NCBI GenBank assembly: GCA_024279915.1
Contig: JAJRRB010000092.1
Span: 27,715 to 91,714, forward strand
DNA length: 64,000 bases
Direction: 5' to 3'
From: Deltaproteobacteria bacterium
Lineage (GTDB): Bacteria > Desulfobacterota > Desulfuromonadia > Desulfuromonadales > BM103
Below are positions 26,072 to 33,999 of the stretch, in pieces. The notes below the pieces were generated by a model that saw only the letters and a program-made list of their open reading frames with translations, did no database searches and was not told the DNA's origin. Position 1 is the first letter of the stretch, and the number at the start of each line of letters is the position of its first letter. The translations under genes and the position numbers were made by a program.

Positions 26072-26731
26072 ATGTCTGTGCCTGCTAATCCAAAGATTTA
26101 CCACATCGTTCATGTTGACCGCTTGTCCTCAATCCTTGCAGATGGTGCCATATGGTCCGATGCGGAGGTTATTCGTCGTAATCCGCTTGGAACAACGATT
26201 GGCATGAATGGCATTAAGCAGCGACGGCTTAATGAATTGACTTTGACCAGCCATCCACAATTGTATGTTGGCGGTTGTACTCCTTTCTATCTCTGTCCAC
26301 GTTCTATCATGCTTTACCTCCTCCACCAAGCGAACCACCCTGATTTAACTTATCGTGGCGGTCAAGGGCCGATCATCCATCTTGAGGCAGATCTACTGCA
26401 AACCGTTGCCTGGGCTAATCAGAATCAAAAGCGTTGGGCATTTACCCTTTCAAATGCAGGTGCCCGCTATTTTGAAGACCGATGTGACCTGACACAATTG
26501 GATGAGATTAACTGGAATGCGGTTCAGGCAAACAAATGGAGTGGGAATGGCGTTTCACCAGCAGTAAAGGAAGGTAAACAGGCTGAATTTCTTATAGAAC
26601 ATTCTTTCCCGTGGGAACTAGTGTCACGTATTGGCGTGAATTCGGCAGAGATCCACCAGCAAGTCAGTGTGGCATTACAAACGGCAACGCATATTCCACC
26701 TGTTGAAATCAAAACTAACTGGTATTATTGA
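26072..26731 (+). CDS. darT: DarT-type DNA ADP-ribosyltransferase toxin
   Basis: 219 residues. IYHIVHVDRLSSILADGAIW and GGCTPFYLCPRSIMLYLL match the NAD-binding core of DarT (DUF4433), and the catalytic Glu is E172 in KQAEFLIEHSFPW. DarT attaches ADP-ribose to thymidine (or guanosine) in single-stranded DNA and blocks replication; in several hosts it acts against phage. GAGGGTGGG precedes the ATG. The antitoxin gene follows after 16 bases. A 28-bp piece of a second darT-like sequence lies at 32032-32060. Confidence 0.93.
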   Translation: MSVPANPKIYHIVHVDRLSSILADGAIWSDAEVIRRNPLGTTIGMNGIKQRRLNELTLTSHPQLYVGGCTPFYLCPRSIMLYLLHQANHPDLTYRGGQGPIIHLEADLLQTVAWANQNQKRWAFTLSNAGARYFEDRCDLTQLDEINWNAVQANKWSGNGVSPAVKEGKQAEFLIEHSFPWELVSRIGVNSAEIHQQVSVALQTATHIPPVEIKTNWYY

Positions 26732-26747
26732 TATGAGAGAGGCTGGT

Positions 26748-27797
26748 ATGATTAACTACAAAACAGGCGATATTCTAGCTGAAGACGCCGAAGCCATCAT
26801 TAATACAGTGAATTGTGTTGGGGTTATGGGGCGCGGTATTGCTCTTCAGTTTAAGAAAGCTTTCCCCGAGAACTATAAGGCTTATACGATTGCTTGCAAG
26901 GGTGATGAGGTTCAGCCTGGAAGGATGTTCGTTTTTGAAACCGGACAACTTACCAATCCGCGTTATATTATCAATTTTCCGACTAAACGACACTGGCGTG
27001 GTAAGAGCCGTATTGAAGATATCGAGTCAGGTCTCACAGCTCTTAAAGAAGTCATTGCTAAAAAGAATATCCGTTCGATCGCCATCCCACCACTTGGTAG
27101 CGGCCTAGGTGGGTTGGACTGGCCTTCGGTTAAGACTAAAATTGAGTCACAACTTTCTGGCCTGGACGATGTACAGATCATTATATATGAGCCTATGGGT
27201 GCGCCTGAAGCCAACGAGATGGTTCACAACCGAGATGTTCCCAAAATGACACCAGGTAGGGCAGCTCTCGTTGAATTGATGCATCGCTATCTCGGTGGTC
27301 TGCTTGATCCTTTTGTGACGTTGTTAGAAGTACACAAACTCATGTATTTCATGCAAGATGCTGGTGAACCTCTAAGACTCAAATTTCAGAAAGCACCTTA
27401 CGGTCCTTATGCGGAAAACCTCCGCCATGTTCTAAACGCAGTTGAAGGTCACCTAGTCTCAGGTTATGCCGATGGTGGTGACGCGCCCGATAAACAATTG
27501 AAACTGGTTCCCGGTGCCATAGAAGATGCGAATGCCTTCCTAGAAAGCCACGCGGAAACCCGTAATCGTTTCAACAAAGTCGCAGAACTTGTTGGTGGTT
27601 TTGAGTCACCGTTCGGTCTTGAACTTTTGGCCACAGTACACTGGATTGCCAAGCAAGAATCTGTTTGTTCGATGAATGATGTAGTGACAAAATTCCATGA
27701 TTGGAATGATCGAAAGAGGCAGTTCTCTCCTCGTCAGATTGCCCTCGCCGTTGATGTTTTGTCTCATAAGGGTTGGATTGATGAGTTTAAATCCTGA
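26748..27797 (+). CDS. darG: DarG-type macrodomain antitoxin
   Basis: 349 residues. The N-terminal macrodomain (ILAEDAEAIINTVNCVGVMG, RGIALQFKKAFP, then IPPLGSGLGGLDW) removes ADP-ribose from DNA; the C-terminal domain (GRAALVELMHRYLGGLLDPF onward, with KAPYGPYAENL) binds DarT directly. Length fits complete DarG. ATG 26748 has GAGAGG at correct distance; an in-frame ATG at 26733 is possible. The pair directly follows the helicase operon but after a 310-base gap with repeats, so it is probably a separate unit in the same island. Confidence 0.93.
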   Translation: MINYKTGDILAEDAEAIINTVNCVGVMGRGIALQFKKAFPENYKAYTIACKGDEVQPGRMFVFETGQLTNPRYIINFPTKRHWRGKSRIEDIESGLTALKEVIAKKNIRSIAIPPLGSGLGGLDWPSVKTKIESQLSGLDDVQIIIYEPMGAPEANEMVHNRDVPKMTPGRAALVELMHRYLGGLLDPFVTLLEVHKLMYFMQDAGEPLRLKFQKAPYGPYAENLRHVLNAVEGHLVSGYADGGDAPDKQLKLVPGAIEDANAFLESHAETRNRFNKVAELVGGFESPFGLELLATVHWIAKQESVCSMNDVVTKFHDWNDRKRQFSPRQIALAVDVLSHKGWIDEFKS

Positions 27798-27893
27798 CCT
27801 TAGTTCCATCCAGGGATTCCAAGAGTTTGGGACACTCAATAGACTGCCGTGTCGGACCAGACTAACTGATTGATATTGTTATTTAAGGCATGA

Positions 27894-27915
27894 GGGACAC
27901 TTCCGGAAGTGTCCC
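27894..27915. repeat. GGGACAC-type palindrome with U-run
   Basis: GGGACACTTCC followed by its exact complement, then TTTTTATTT. It can act as terminator for darTG and is also a member of the dispersed GGGACAC family. Confidence 0.8.
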
Positions 27916-27948
27916 TTTTTATTTGTGCGCCAGGCATGGCGCGGCGAT

Positions 27949-28071
27949 GGGGGTCGGACCAAGCTAACCACCCGTAATTTAAAGAAATAACCATCAAAAA
28001 CCAACTCTTTTAGACCTTAAACCCCATTTTTGATGCCAAAACCAGCCCCTTAACCATTTAATCCTTAGCGG
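27949..28071. repeat. Dispersed GGGGTCGGACC repeat, copy A
   Basis: Begins GGGGTCGGACCAAGCTAACC, continues through ATCAAAAA...TTTTTGAT (potential hairpin) and ends CCATTTAATCCTTAGCG. One of six co-oriented copies (others at 29681, 29834, 32067, 37772, 38403). Confidence 0.85.
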
Positions 28072-28089
28072 AACATTGAGTCGGAATTC

Positions 28090-28114
28090 GGTGACACACA
28101 CCGTATGTGTCACC
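28090..28114. repeat. GTGACAC-type palindrome
   Basis: GGTGACACACAC and TATGTGTCACC around the centre; one mismatch from the copy at 25768. Just downstream of repeat copy A. Confidence 0.75.
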
Positions 28115-28167
28115 AGTTTCCCCGAACACGGTAGAGCAGGAACACCCAAAATAGAGTGCCCCCATTT

Positions 28168-28410
28168 TAAAAGGCGACCATTCGGTCGCCTCTCTCAAGT
28201 TCTGTTACGCTAAAAACAACAGTGACGAAAAATTACCGCTGGGCTTCCCTGAACCGACTGCATTGCTCAACAGTTGCCGCATCTGCTACCAATTAAAGTA
28301 GTTCTGCTTGATTCAGGTCCTGTCTGGGCTGTCTGGCGGTTCCGTTAGGTGCTGCCATGGGTCGCCCTCAGGTTTTTACGTGCTCCATGCTGGCTTATTT
28401 CGTCACTGTC
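28168..28410 (-). ncRNA. Orphan structured RNA (about 240 nt), class unidentified
   Basis: On the minus strand a promoter (28418-28445) starts an RNA near 28410. Its 5' end GACAGTGACGAAA pairs perfectly over 12 bp with TTTCGTCACTGT (28230-28219), closing a domain of about 190 nt that contains further stems (CCTGAATC with GGTTCAGG; CTAC with GTAG). The 3' end is a hairpin of GGCGACC, GAAT, GGTCGCC followed by UUUU. The same GGCGACC also occurs inside the domain, so it could compete with the terminator arm. No reading frame fits. A 6S-like rod was considered but the interior does not match well. It faces away from the patatin gene and towards darG. Confidence 0.6.
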
Positions 28411-28417
28411 TAATAAC

Positions 28418-28445
28418 AATTTATCGCCTCTTTGGCGACTGTCAA
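28418..28445 (-). promoter_or_regulatory. Sigma-70 type promoter of the structured RNA
   Basis: TTGACA (28445-28440), a 16-base spacer and TAAATT (28423-28418) on the minus strand. The spacer is itself an inverted repeat (GTCGCC and GGCGAT), a possible operator. Confidence 0.65.
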
Positions 28446-28488
28446 TACCACTTAGAACATAACATATCGGTTAATCGGTTAATGGTCC

Positions 28489-28513
28489 GGGGACACTTAA
28501 AAATAAGTGTCCC
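28489..28513. repeat. GGGACAC-type hairpin
   Basis: GGGGACACTTA and TAAGTGTCCC around AAAA, followed by a third half copy TTAAGTGTCCC and two copies of GCATAATGTAAACTC (28527, 28556). Confidence 0.7.
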
Positions 28514-28596
28514 TTTTAAGTGTCCCGCATAATGTAAACTCCTTTTAAGTGTCCGCATAATGTAAACTCTTTGAACAAATACAAATGATGGCGACG

Positions 28597-29547
28597 TCAG
28601 CCGCCCCAGCTAAACCACTTCTGCCAATGCGCCTTTTTGATCGCGCGTTGCACAGCAACAATCTGCCGATCTACTTCTTCTTCACCGCGTTCAATTGCCT
28701 GTTCAAAGGTAGAGAAGTCGGCCCAGTGAGTTACCGCATTTTGTGGGGAGAGGATGGCATCGGCGGCCTTGAGCTGTTCTTTGTTAAGGGCGATTCGCGC
28801 CAGGGCATCTGCACGGGCGATAACATCGAGAGCGTTGCGCGGTTCGTCGAAGGACCTGAGAGAATCACCCACGTCGACGGCGATAACAAAATCGGCGCCG
28901 AGCTCATGGGCAGCTCTGACCGGAACAGTTTCGGCCCAGCCGCCATCGACCAACAACCGGTCTGCGAGCTTGACCGGATTGAGGATCCCCGGCATGGCGC
29001 AGGAGGCGGCGATGGAATCGCGCAGCCGCCCCTGTTTGAGAACGACCGGTCCGCCGCTCTTCAGGTCAAGGGCGACTGCAGCGAAGGGGACGCGGGTTTG
29101 TTCGAAGCTTAAATCGTCAATCAGGTAAGCATAACTGCTCGCTGCGGTTTTCTCGTTGACTAGGGCGGTCTTGGTGACCATCAGGGCATTAAACACGCCA
29201 CGCCGCGCCAAACGACCCATCTCTGCCAGAAACCCATCGTCATGTGAATCAAGCTCCTTGAAGAAATTGAACCCTGATTCGTCGAATTCATCACTGTCGA
29301 TATAGGCTTTAAAGCGTGCCTTGATCGCAGCCACGTCGGGTTGCGTAACATACATGGCGCCGATAATCGCACCCATGCTGGTGCCGGTGACAATATCGAT
29401 GGGGATGCCGTGCTTCTTGAGCCCGTCAAGAACACCGATGTGGGAGAAAGCCCGTGCCGCACCGCCGCCAAGAGCCAATCCAACTTTAAATTGTTTCAAA
29501 ATAATGACACCTTTGGTCGTGGGCTTGTCAAAACGCAAACAAAGCAT
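28597..29547 (-). CDS. Patatin-like phospholipase (RssA-like)
   Basis: 316 residues from ATG 29547, or 300 from TTG 29499, where homology begins (KQFKVGLALGGGAARAFSHIG). It has the oxyanion hole GGGAARA, the nucleophile GTSMG and the DGG of the Ser-Asp dyad (LLVDGGWAETVPVRAA). The family hydrolyses phospholipid acyl esters; RssA/YlbK-like bacterial members have poorly defined substrates. No signal peptide, so cytoplasmic or membrane-associated. A GGGACAC hairpin lies just upstream at 29559. Confidence 0.88.
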   Translation of the reverse strand: MLCLRFDKPTTKGVIILKQFKVGLALGGGAARAFSHIGVLDGLKKHGIPIDIVTGTSMGAIIGAMYVTQPDVAAIKARFKAYIDSDEFDESGFNFFKELDSHDDGFLAEMGRLARRGVFNALMVTKTALVNEKTAASSYAYLIDDLSFEQTRVPFAAVALDLKSGGPVVLKQGRLRDSIAASCAMPGILNPVKLADRLLVDGGWAETVPVRAAHELGADFVIAVDVGDSLRSFDEPRNALDVIARADALARIALNKEQLKAADAILSPQNAVTHWADFSTFEQAIERGEEEVDRQIVAVQRAIKKAHWQKWFSWGG

Positions 29548-29558
29548 GAGACGGACAG

Positions 29559-29582
29559 GGGGACACTACCTAGAAGTGTCCC
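29559..29582. repeat. GGGACAC-type hairpin
   Basis: GGGGACACT and AGAAGTGTCCC with a short loop, then TTTTT; directly upstream of the patatin gene. Confidence 0.65.
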
Positions 29583-29680
29583 TTTTTATGTAAATCTTGA
29601 GTCTGGGAGATTAAGGTCATTATACCGAATCGGGGGACATAATACCTATTCTAATGCTGGAACACGGGTTCGATCCCATT

Positions 29681-29819
29681 GGGGTCGGACCAAGCTAACC
29701 ACTCGTAATCAAAAGGAATAACCATCATAAATCAGCTTTTGAAGCCTTAAAGCCTCATTTTTGATACCAAAAACAGCCCCTTAACCATTTAATCCTTAGC
29801 GATATCTCGGGGTCTCTCG
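29681..29819. repeat. Dispersed GGGGTCGGACC repeat, copy B
   Basis: Full-length copy ending TCCTTAGCGATATCTCGGGG. Very close to copy D at 32067. Confidence 0.85.
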
Positions 29820-29833
29820 CACGAGGGGTGCAT

Positions 29834-29955
29834 GGGGGGGCGGACCAAGCCAAACATCTGTAATCAAAAGAAATAATCACTAAAAAGTTACCTTTTCAGG
29901 GCTTAAGAGCTCACTTTTGATGCTAAAATCAAGCCCTTAACTGTTAATCTCTGAT
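29834..29955. repeat. Dispersed GGGGTCGGACC repeat, copy C (diverged)
   Basis: Adjacent to copy B, same orientation. Recognisable words: GCGGACCAAGCCAAACAT, TAATCAAAAGAAATAA, CTCACTTTTGATGC, AAGCCCTTAACTGTTAATC. Confidence 0.75.
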
Positions 29956-29994
29956 TGTGTTTATCGCAACCCGACAAAGAAAAGGTCCAAAGTA

Positions 29995-31010
29995 ATGGCA
30001 CAGACAGGTCGTAACGAACCATGCCCTTGTGGTAGCGGCAAGAAATACAAAAAGTGTTGTTTAGAGCAAGAACAAGCCACTCCTCGGAATACCGCTGCGG
30101 GTGTGTCTGCTGAATTACAGCAAGCGATGGGCGGGCATGAATTTAACTCTTTGGAAGAGGCTCAAGCCTTTGCTGATAATTTCATGGGGCAGCGCAATCA
30201 GAAGCCTTCTGATGATTTTCATGGCTTGTCGCCTGAACAGATGCACCACGTCCTTAATTTCCCCTTAACGTCACCGCATTTGGTTAACTTCCAGGAAAAG
30301 CTTGAAAGCTTGCCAAACGCGCCTATCCTGTCTCTATTAACTTTGCTGGTAGAAGCAATTGGTGAAAAGGCTTGAAGCCGACCGCCAAGGGGAATTTGCC
30401 GCGAAACTTCTGCCGGGAGGCTGCTCTTGCTTACTGGGATGAGGAAACCTATCAACGGTACACAAGATTTGGCAACGTCAACAAAGAAGAGGATTTTCTT
30501 GAACTGCATGTTACTCGTGTAGTGGCTGAACTGGCCGGTTTGATCCGCAAGTATAAGGGCCGTTTTATCCTCAGCCGCGAATGTCGTCGCCTTCTCTCTG
30601 CTGACGGTTTGCAGTCGATCTATCCCCGGTTATTAAAGGTTTATGCTGAACAGTTTAACTGGGGATACCGTGATGGATACGCCGAGGCCCCTTTTATCCA
30701 GCATGCCTTCCTCTTTTCTTTATTTCTGATAAATCGCTATGGTGACGATTGGCACCCTGCAGCTTTTTATGAAGACAATTTCCTGCAAGCGTTTCCTGCC
30801 GTCCTTGACGAGGTAGAGCACTATCCTGATTCTCCTCCTGATTGGGCATTCCGCTCATGTTATACCCTGCGTACCCTGGTAAACTTCGCTGATTTTATGG
30901 GCCTGGCCAAGGTGGAACGGATGGATGGCAAGAAGCTGTATGAATATAACTACAGGGTCAAGAAGTTGCCATTGCTGAATCTGGCATTACGCTGGAACAT
31001 CAACATGTGA
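29995..31010 (+). pseudogene. SEC-C metal-binding protein, frameshifted
   Basis: The N-terminal zinc motif [17 protein letters not shown] is the SEC-C signature, also at the end of SecA. The first frame runs to EAIGEKA and a stop at 30375. The second begins [20 protein letters not shown] and continues to 31010. Homologues I recall join these as [12 protein letters not shown], which requires one more G in the GG at 30369-30370. So this is one gene of about 338 codons with a single-base deletion, or two proteins coupled by TTGA. The long C-terminal domain is of unknown function. Sequencing error is possible. Confidence 0.75.
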
Positions 31011-31301
31011 CCAGCGACAACTATAATTCCCCCAACCACTGCTCATCCACGAAGGTCGAACCTTCACATGTTCTTAAAGCAATCGAAACCAGCCCTATAC
31101 GCTTTTAATGCAATTATTTCTCCAGTGATTAACTGCTTAAAAAAGCTTACGGGACGCTCCTGCTTTATTGCTTTAGCAAGTCAGTGAAATCAATGGTTAA
31201 GAAGGTAAGGAAGAAAAAGGTTGGATTTAATGTGAGGGAAGAAACTGTTTTTGACGTATAACACTATGTGTGATATTGTTGTTGTGCTTGGAGGGGGAAA
31301 T

Positions 31302-31676
31302 TTGAAAGTTTACAAAAACTCGTGGTTTGGACGTTTTGCCAGCAAAGAGAAAATTTTGGATGACGCACTCTGGGCCGCTGTGGAACGCGCTGAAAAAGGG
31401 CAGATAGACGCTGATCTTGGTGGCGGAGTTATCAAGCAACGGATTGCCCGTCCAGGGAGCGGCAAGTCAAAAGGTTATAGAAGTATCGTTTTGTTCCGTA
31501 AGGGAGAAAAAGCCTTCTTTGTTTATGGGTTCCCAAAGAACAAACTCGACAATATCCGTGAAGGCGAAAAGGAGCAGTTCAAGAAAATGGCCCGACATGT
31601 CTTATCTTTGTCGGACGAGCAACTGAGCCAGTTGATAGCGAATGGACAGTTTGAGGAGATTTTCAAAGATGCCTAA
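31302..31676 (+). CDS. RelE-like toxin (HigB2/COG4737 type)
   Basis: 124 residues from TTG 31302, chosen because GGAGGGGG lies 6 bases before it and homologues start KVYKNSWFGRFASKEKI. The core GVIKQRIARPGSGKSKGYRS then IVLFRKGEKAFFVYGFPKN is the HigB2-like branch of RelE toxins (ribosome-dependent mRNA cleavage in characterised members). The antitoxin gene follows with an 8-base overlap, the toxin-first order of this branch. The preceding 31011-31301 holds nothing recognised. Confidence 0.85.
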   Translation: MKVYKNSWFGRFASKEKILDDALWAAVERAEKGQIDADLGGGVIKQRIARPGSGKSKGYRSIVLFRKGEKAFFVYGFPKNKLDNIREGEKEQFKKMARHVLSLSDEQLSQLIANGQFEEIFKDA

Positions 31677-31986
31677 AAAATATAGTAGCGACGCTTTTGC
31701 CTCCATTCACGAAACAATGGAAGCGTTACATGAGGTAGGTGCCATTGATAAACAGACAATGCGCGAATTTGATAGTACTTGCCTGACTTCCGTACAAGCA
31801 TTAACGCCCGAGGAAATAAAAGCGCTGAGGTTACGCGAGCACATTTCACAGCCTGTTTTTGCCCGCTATCTGAATGTCTCTAAAAATCTGGTCTCCGACT
31901 GGGAACGTGGTGTCAAGAAACCGGGAGGCCCTGCTTTGCGTTTGCTGACAGTGATTCGGGATAAGGGTCTGATGGCTATTGCCTGA
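31669..31986 (+). CDS. HigA-like helix-turn-helix antitoxin
   Basis: 105 residues. The C-terminal half is an XRE-type helix-turn-helix (LREHISQPVFARYLNVSKNL followed by VSDWERGVKKPGGPALRLL), as in the antitoxins paired with HigB2-like toxins. It should bind both toxin and operator. Starts inside the toxin stop region (ATG 31669). Confidence 0.88.
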   Translation: MPKKYSSDAFASIHETMEALHEVGAIDKQTMREFDSTCLTSVQALTPEEIKALRLREHISQPVFARYLNVSKNLVSDWERGVKKPGGPALRLLTVIRDKGLMAIA

Positions 31987-32031
31987 TACCCGCCTATGCT
32001 TTTGTCTGCCGGGTCGGACCCGACTAACTGA

Positions 32032-32060
32032 CTGCAAACTGTTGCCTGGGCTAATCAGAT
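32032..32060 (+). pseudogene. Short darT fragment
   Basis: 28 bases here match darT 26397-26424 with one mismatch (CTGCAAACTGTTGCCTGGG, then CTAATCAGA). It is wedged between a GTCGGACCCGACTAACTG word and repeat copy D, so it is probably a scrap left by repeat-mediated rearrangement. Confidence 0.6.
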
Positions 32061-32066
32061 CCCATT

Positions 32067-32206
32067 GGGGTCGGACCAAGCTAACCACTCGTAATCAAAA
32101 GAAATAACCATCAAAGATCAGCTTTTTTAAGCCTTAAAGCCTTACTTTTGACACCAAAAACAGCCCCTTAACCATTTAATCCTTAGCGGTATCTCGGGGT
32201 CTCTCA
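32067..32206. repeat. Dispersed GGGGTCGGACC repeat, copy D
   Basis: Full-length copy, nearly identical to copy B, ending TTAGCGGTATCTCGGGGTCT. Same orientation. Confidence 0.85.
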
Positions 32207-32342
32207 CAATAAAGGGGTCAAATCTCCGTTTGACTCATGTTGCAATCATCGAATAGGTAACTGTGATATTTACCTGTCCCTGTCACTATTCCATGTCCCC
32301 AGTAAGTGCCACCGCGTTATCATCATGATTCAAAAAACCCAC

Positions 32343-32432
32343 TTTAGCTATTACTCTCAAATGAGCCAAAATCTGGCCTCAAGCGATCAATTTTTCGCTT
32401 CAGCCCTGATTGGCCGATAGGCTGCTAGTGTA
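32343..32432. repeat. GCTGCTAG repeat, inverted relative to 57848-58020
   Basis: Contains ATTACTCTCAAATGAGCC, CGCTTCAGCCCTGATTGG and AGGCTGCTAGTG. The reverse complement is found at 57851-57935. Confidence 0.75.
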
Positions 32433-32493
32433 TTGTCAAGTACAGAAATAAGTGCTATATAAGGTACTCGATCTAATCCGTTGAGGTGATTTT

Positions 32494-32760
32494 ATGAATA
32501 CCATACCTGCACAAGAAATCAAAAGACGTGGCCTGAAGGCGGTGGATGATCTCCTTGATAAGGGGGACGTTCATGTGATTTGTAACAACAAACCGGAGTA
32601 CGTGGTGCTTACGGAAGAGCGCTACCAGGCTCTGGTGGCAGAGGCGCAAGAAGCCTATCTATCACGTGTACGTGATTCGCTGGAAGACGTAAAAGCCGGT
32701 CGGGTGAAAACCTTTGCCACGGCTGACGATCTGCTGCATGCTTTGGCTTCGGAGGATTAG
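32494..32760 (+). CDS. Phd/RelB-like antitoxin, copy 1
   Basis: 88 residues: MNTIPAQEIKRRGLKAVDDL, then NKPEYVVLTEERYQALVAEA and an acidic helical tail. This is a Phd/YefM-like strand-helix DNA-binding domain with toxin-binding tail. Followed by its toxin after one base. A second pair, over 90% identical in protein, lies inverted at 62023-62566. Both have AAGTAC... and GTACTCGATCTA upstream, a probable operator. Confidence 0.85.
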   Translation: MNTIPAQEIKRRGLKAVDDLLDKGDVHVICNNKPEYVVLTEERYQALVAEAQEAYLSRVRDSLEDVKAGRVKTFATADDLLHALASED

Positions 32761-32761
32761 C

Positions 32762-33037
32762 GTGTACGCGATTGTGACACCAGATCAATTTCTCCGACAA
32801 GCCCGTAAGTTTTTCCGTAAGCATCCAGACCTTAAGGCACGGTTCGCTAAAGTCGTCCAAGACTTGCAGAATGACCCCTTCAACCCGCAGCTCACGCTCC
32901 ATCCTCTCTCCGGCAAACTTGCAGGGCTATACGCAATTCGTCTTACCTATAGCTACAGGATAACTCTGACTCTTATGGTGTCTGAAAAGGAGATTATCCT
33001 TCTTGATATCGGTAGCCATGACGAAGTCTATCAATAA
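32762..33037 (+). CDS. RelE-family toxin, copy 1
   Basis: 91 residues from GTG 32762. HPDLKARFAKVVQDLQNDPF, LHPLSGKLAGLYAIRLTYSY and the final IILLDIGSHDEVY follow the RelE/YafQ-like fold, whose members cut mRNA on the ribosome. Directly after the antitoxin gene. Confidence 0.85.
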   Translation: MYAIVTPDQFLRQARKFFRKHPDLKARFAKVVQDLQNDPFNPQLTLHPLSGKLAGLYAIRLTYSYRITLTLMVSEKEIILLDIGSHDEVYQ

Positions 33038-33169
33038 GAGGTGGCTTACTTCACTTCCGGAAGTGACCCTGTAATCATTGTGGTGGTTGTGTCACTTGAT
33101 CTGGTTCTACCCGTTTTCACGTTTTCAACATCAGTGTGTAAGAACCGAGGTATTTAGGATGGCTATAAC

Positions 33170-33415
33170 ATGACGAAAACTATTTGCTACTGCTACAATT
33201 ATAGCGATGAAGATATAAGAGTAGATGTACTTCAAAACAACGGACGTTCAACTATCCTTGAGTACATTACTGAAGAGAAGAAAAAAGGTGCCAGCCAGTG
33301 CAAAACGAAACATCCAGAAGCAAGGTGATGCCTTTCAGATGTCCACCGTGAAGTGGACAAGGTAAATAACGGGGTCAGCCCCGACATCGAACCGTTAATG
33401 AGGAATCCTTCGTGA
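33170..33415 (+). CDS. Putative selenoprotein, CopZ/BFD-like [2Fe-2S] domain (UGA at 33326)
   Basis: The frame starts MTKTICYCYNYSDEDIRVDV with a CxC motif and LQNNGRSTILEYITEEKK, as in BFD/CopZ-type iron-sulfur domains. It meets TGA at codon 53, directly followed by TGC and LSDVHREVDK; related proteins carry Cys-Cys-Leu-x-Asp-Val at that point (from memory), so UGA probably encodes selenocysteine. A hairpin with a 7-bp stem and loop CGUGAA starts 11 bases after the UGA (33340-33359), matching bacterial SECIS geometry. Reading through gives 81 residues and ends at TGA 33413, overlapping the next gene's GTG by four bases. Likely role: metal or redox chaperone. If UGA is a stop, only a 52-residue peptide results. 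Confidence 0.7.
33340..33359 (+). promoter_or_regulatory. Candidate bacterial SECIS element
   Basis: TGTCCAC, loop CGTGAA, GTGGACA. The loop begins 18 bases after the UGA and has G as its second base, as in known bacterial SECIS elements; an extra CCU/AGG pair can extend the stem below a bulge. Confidence 0.65.
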
Positions 33416-33990
33416 CCAGACTCATCCCCATCTTCATCGTATTAATCATAAGTTCAACGGCTTATAGTGAGGACTTTCGCCACTACAATGACGTCACCAG
33501 TTATGATCATTACTTCTCAAAATACACCAAACGTAATTTTGGCCCGGCTTTCAACTGGCATCATTTTAAGGCGCAGGCAATAGCTGAATCGGGTCTTAAA
33601 AAAGATGCAAAATCATACGTCGGTGCAGTCGGTCTTATGCAGATCATGCCTGCTACATATAAAGAGATCATCAAACGCAACAGGTACATTAAGGGCGGCG
33701 GTAACAGCCCCAAGTGGAATATTGCTGCGGGGATATCCTATAACCGTTCGATCTGGAATTTATTCAAAGCAGAGCGGCCTTTTCAAGATCGCCTCGATTT
33801 CACCTTTGGTGCCTATAATGCGGGCAAGGGGAATATCATCAGGGCACAAAAGCGGGCGAAACGTTCCGGGTTAAATCCTGATTTATGGAGTTCGATAGAG
33901 CAGACGTTGCCGACCGTGACCGGTAAACACAGCAAAGAGACACTGGGCTATGTAACAAAAATCAAATCGATCAAACGGATATTGAAATAG
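33412..33990 (+). CDS. Lytic transglycosylase (SLT domain), secreted
   Basis: 192 residues with a signal peptide (LIPIFIVLIISSTAYSEDF). The SLT fold shows AIAESGLKKDAKSYVGAVGL followed by MQIMPATYKEI, with the catalytic Glu in AESG, and the Tyr-containing FGAYNAGKGNI. It cleaves peptidoglycan glycosidic bonds with anhydro product formation. GTG 33412 has GAGGA upstream and overlaps the selenoprotein stop, so the two are probably coupled. Small size resembles phage or secretion-linked enzymes. Confidence 0.85.
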   Translation: MTRLIPIFIVLIISSTAYSEDFRHYNDVTSYDHYFSKYTKRNFGPAFNWHHFKAQAIAESGLKKDAKSYVGAVGLMQIMPATYKEIIKRNRYIKGGGNSPKWNIAAGISYNRSIWNLFKAERPFQDRLDFTFGAYNAGKGNIIRAQKRAKRSGLNPDLWSSIEQTLPTVTGKHSKETLGYVTKIKSIKRILK

Positions 33991-33999
33991 GAGTGAAGA

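Noticed and set aside
28168..28410. Calling the structured RNA a 6S, tmRNA or SRP RNA
   Set aside because: Closing helix fits 6S in general, but the interior does not form the required rod with central bubble, and the hallmark motifs of the others are absent.
28308..28532. 74-codon plus-strand frame
   Set aside because: It is antisense to the structured RNA, has no ribosome site and no similarity.
28520..28571. GCATAATGTAAACT words as further dif sites
   Set aside because: They look like the two outer dif parts joined, but lack the central region and spacing for XerCD binding.
29668..29690. GGGTTCGATCCC resembling a tRNA T-arm
   Set aside because: Only a 3-bp stem forms, there is no acceptor, D or anticodon arm around it, and it lies at the edge of a dispersed repeat.
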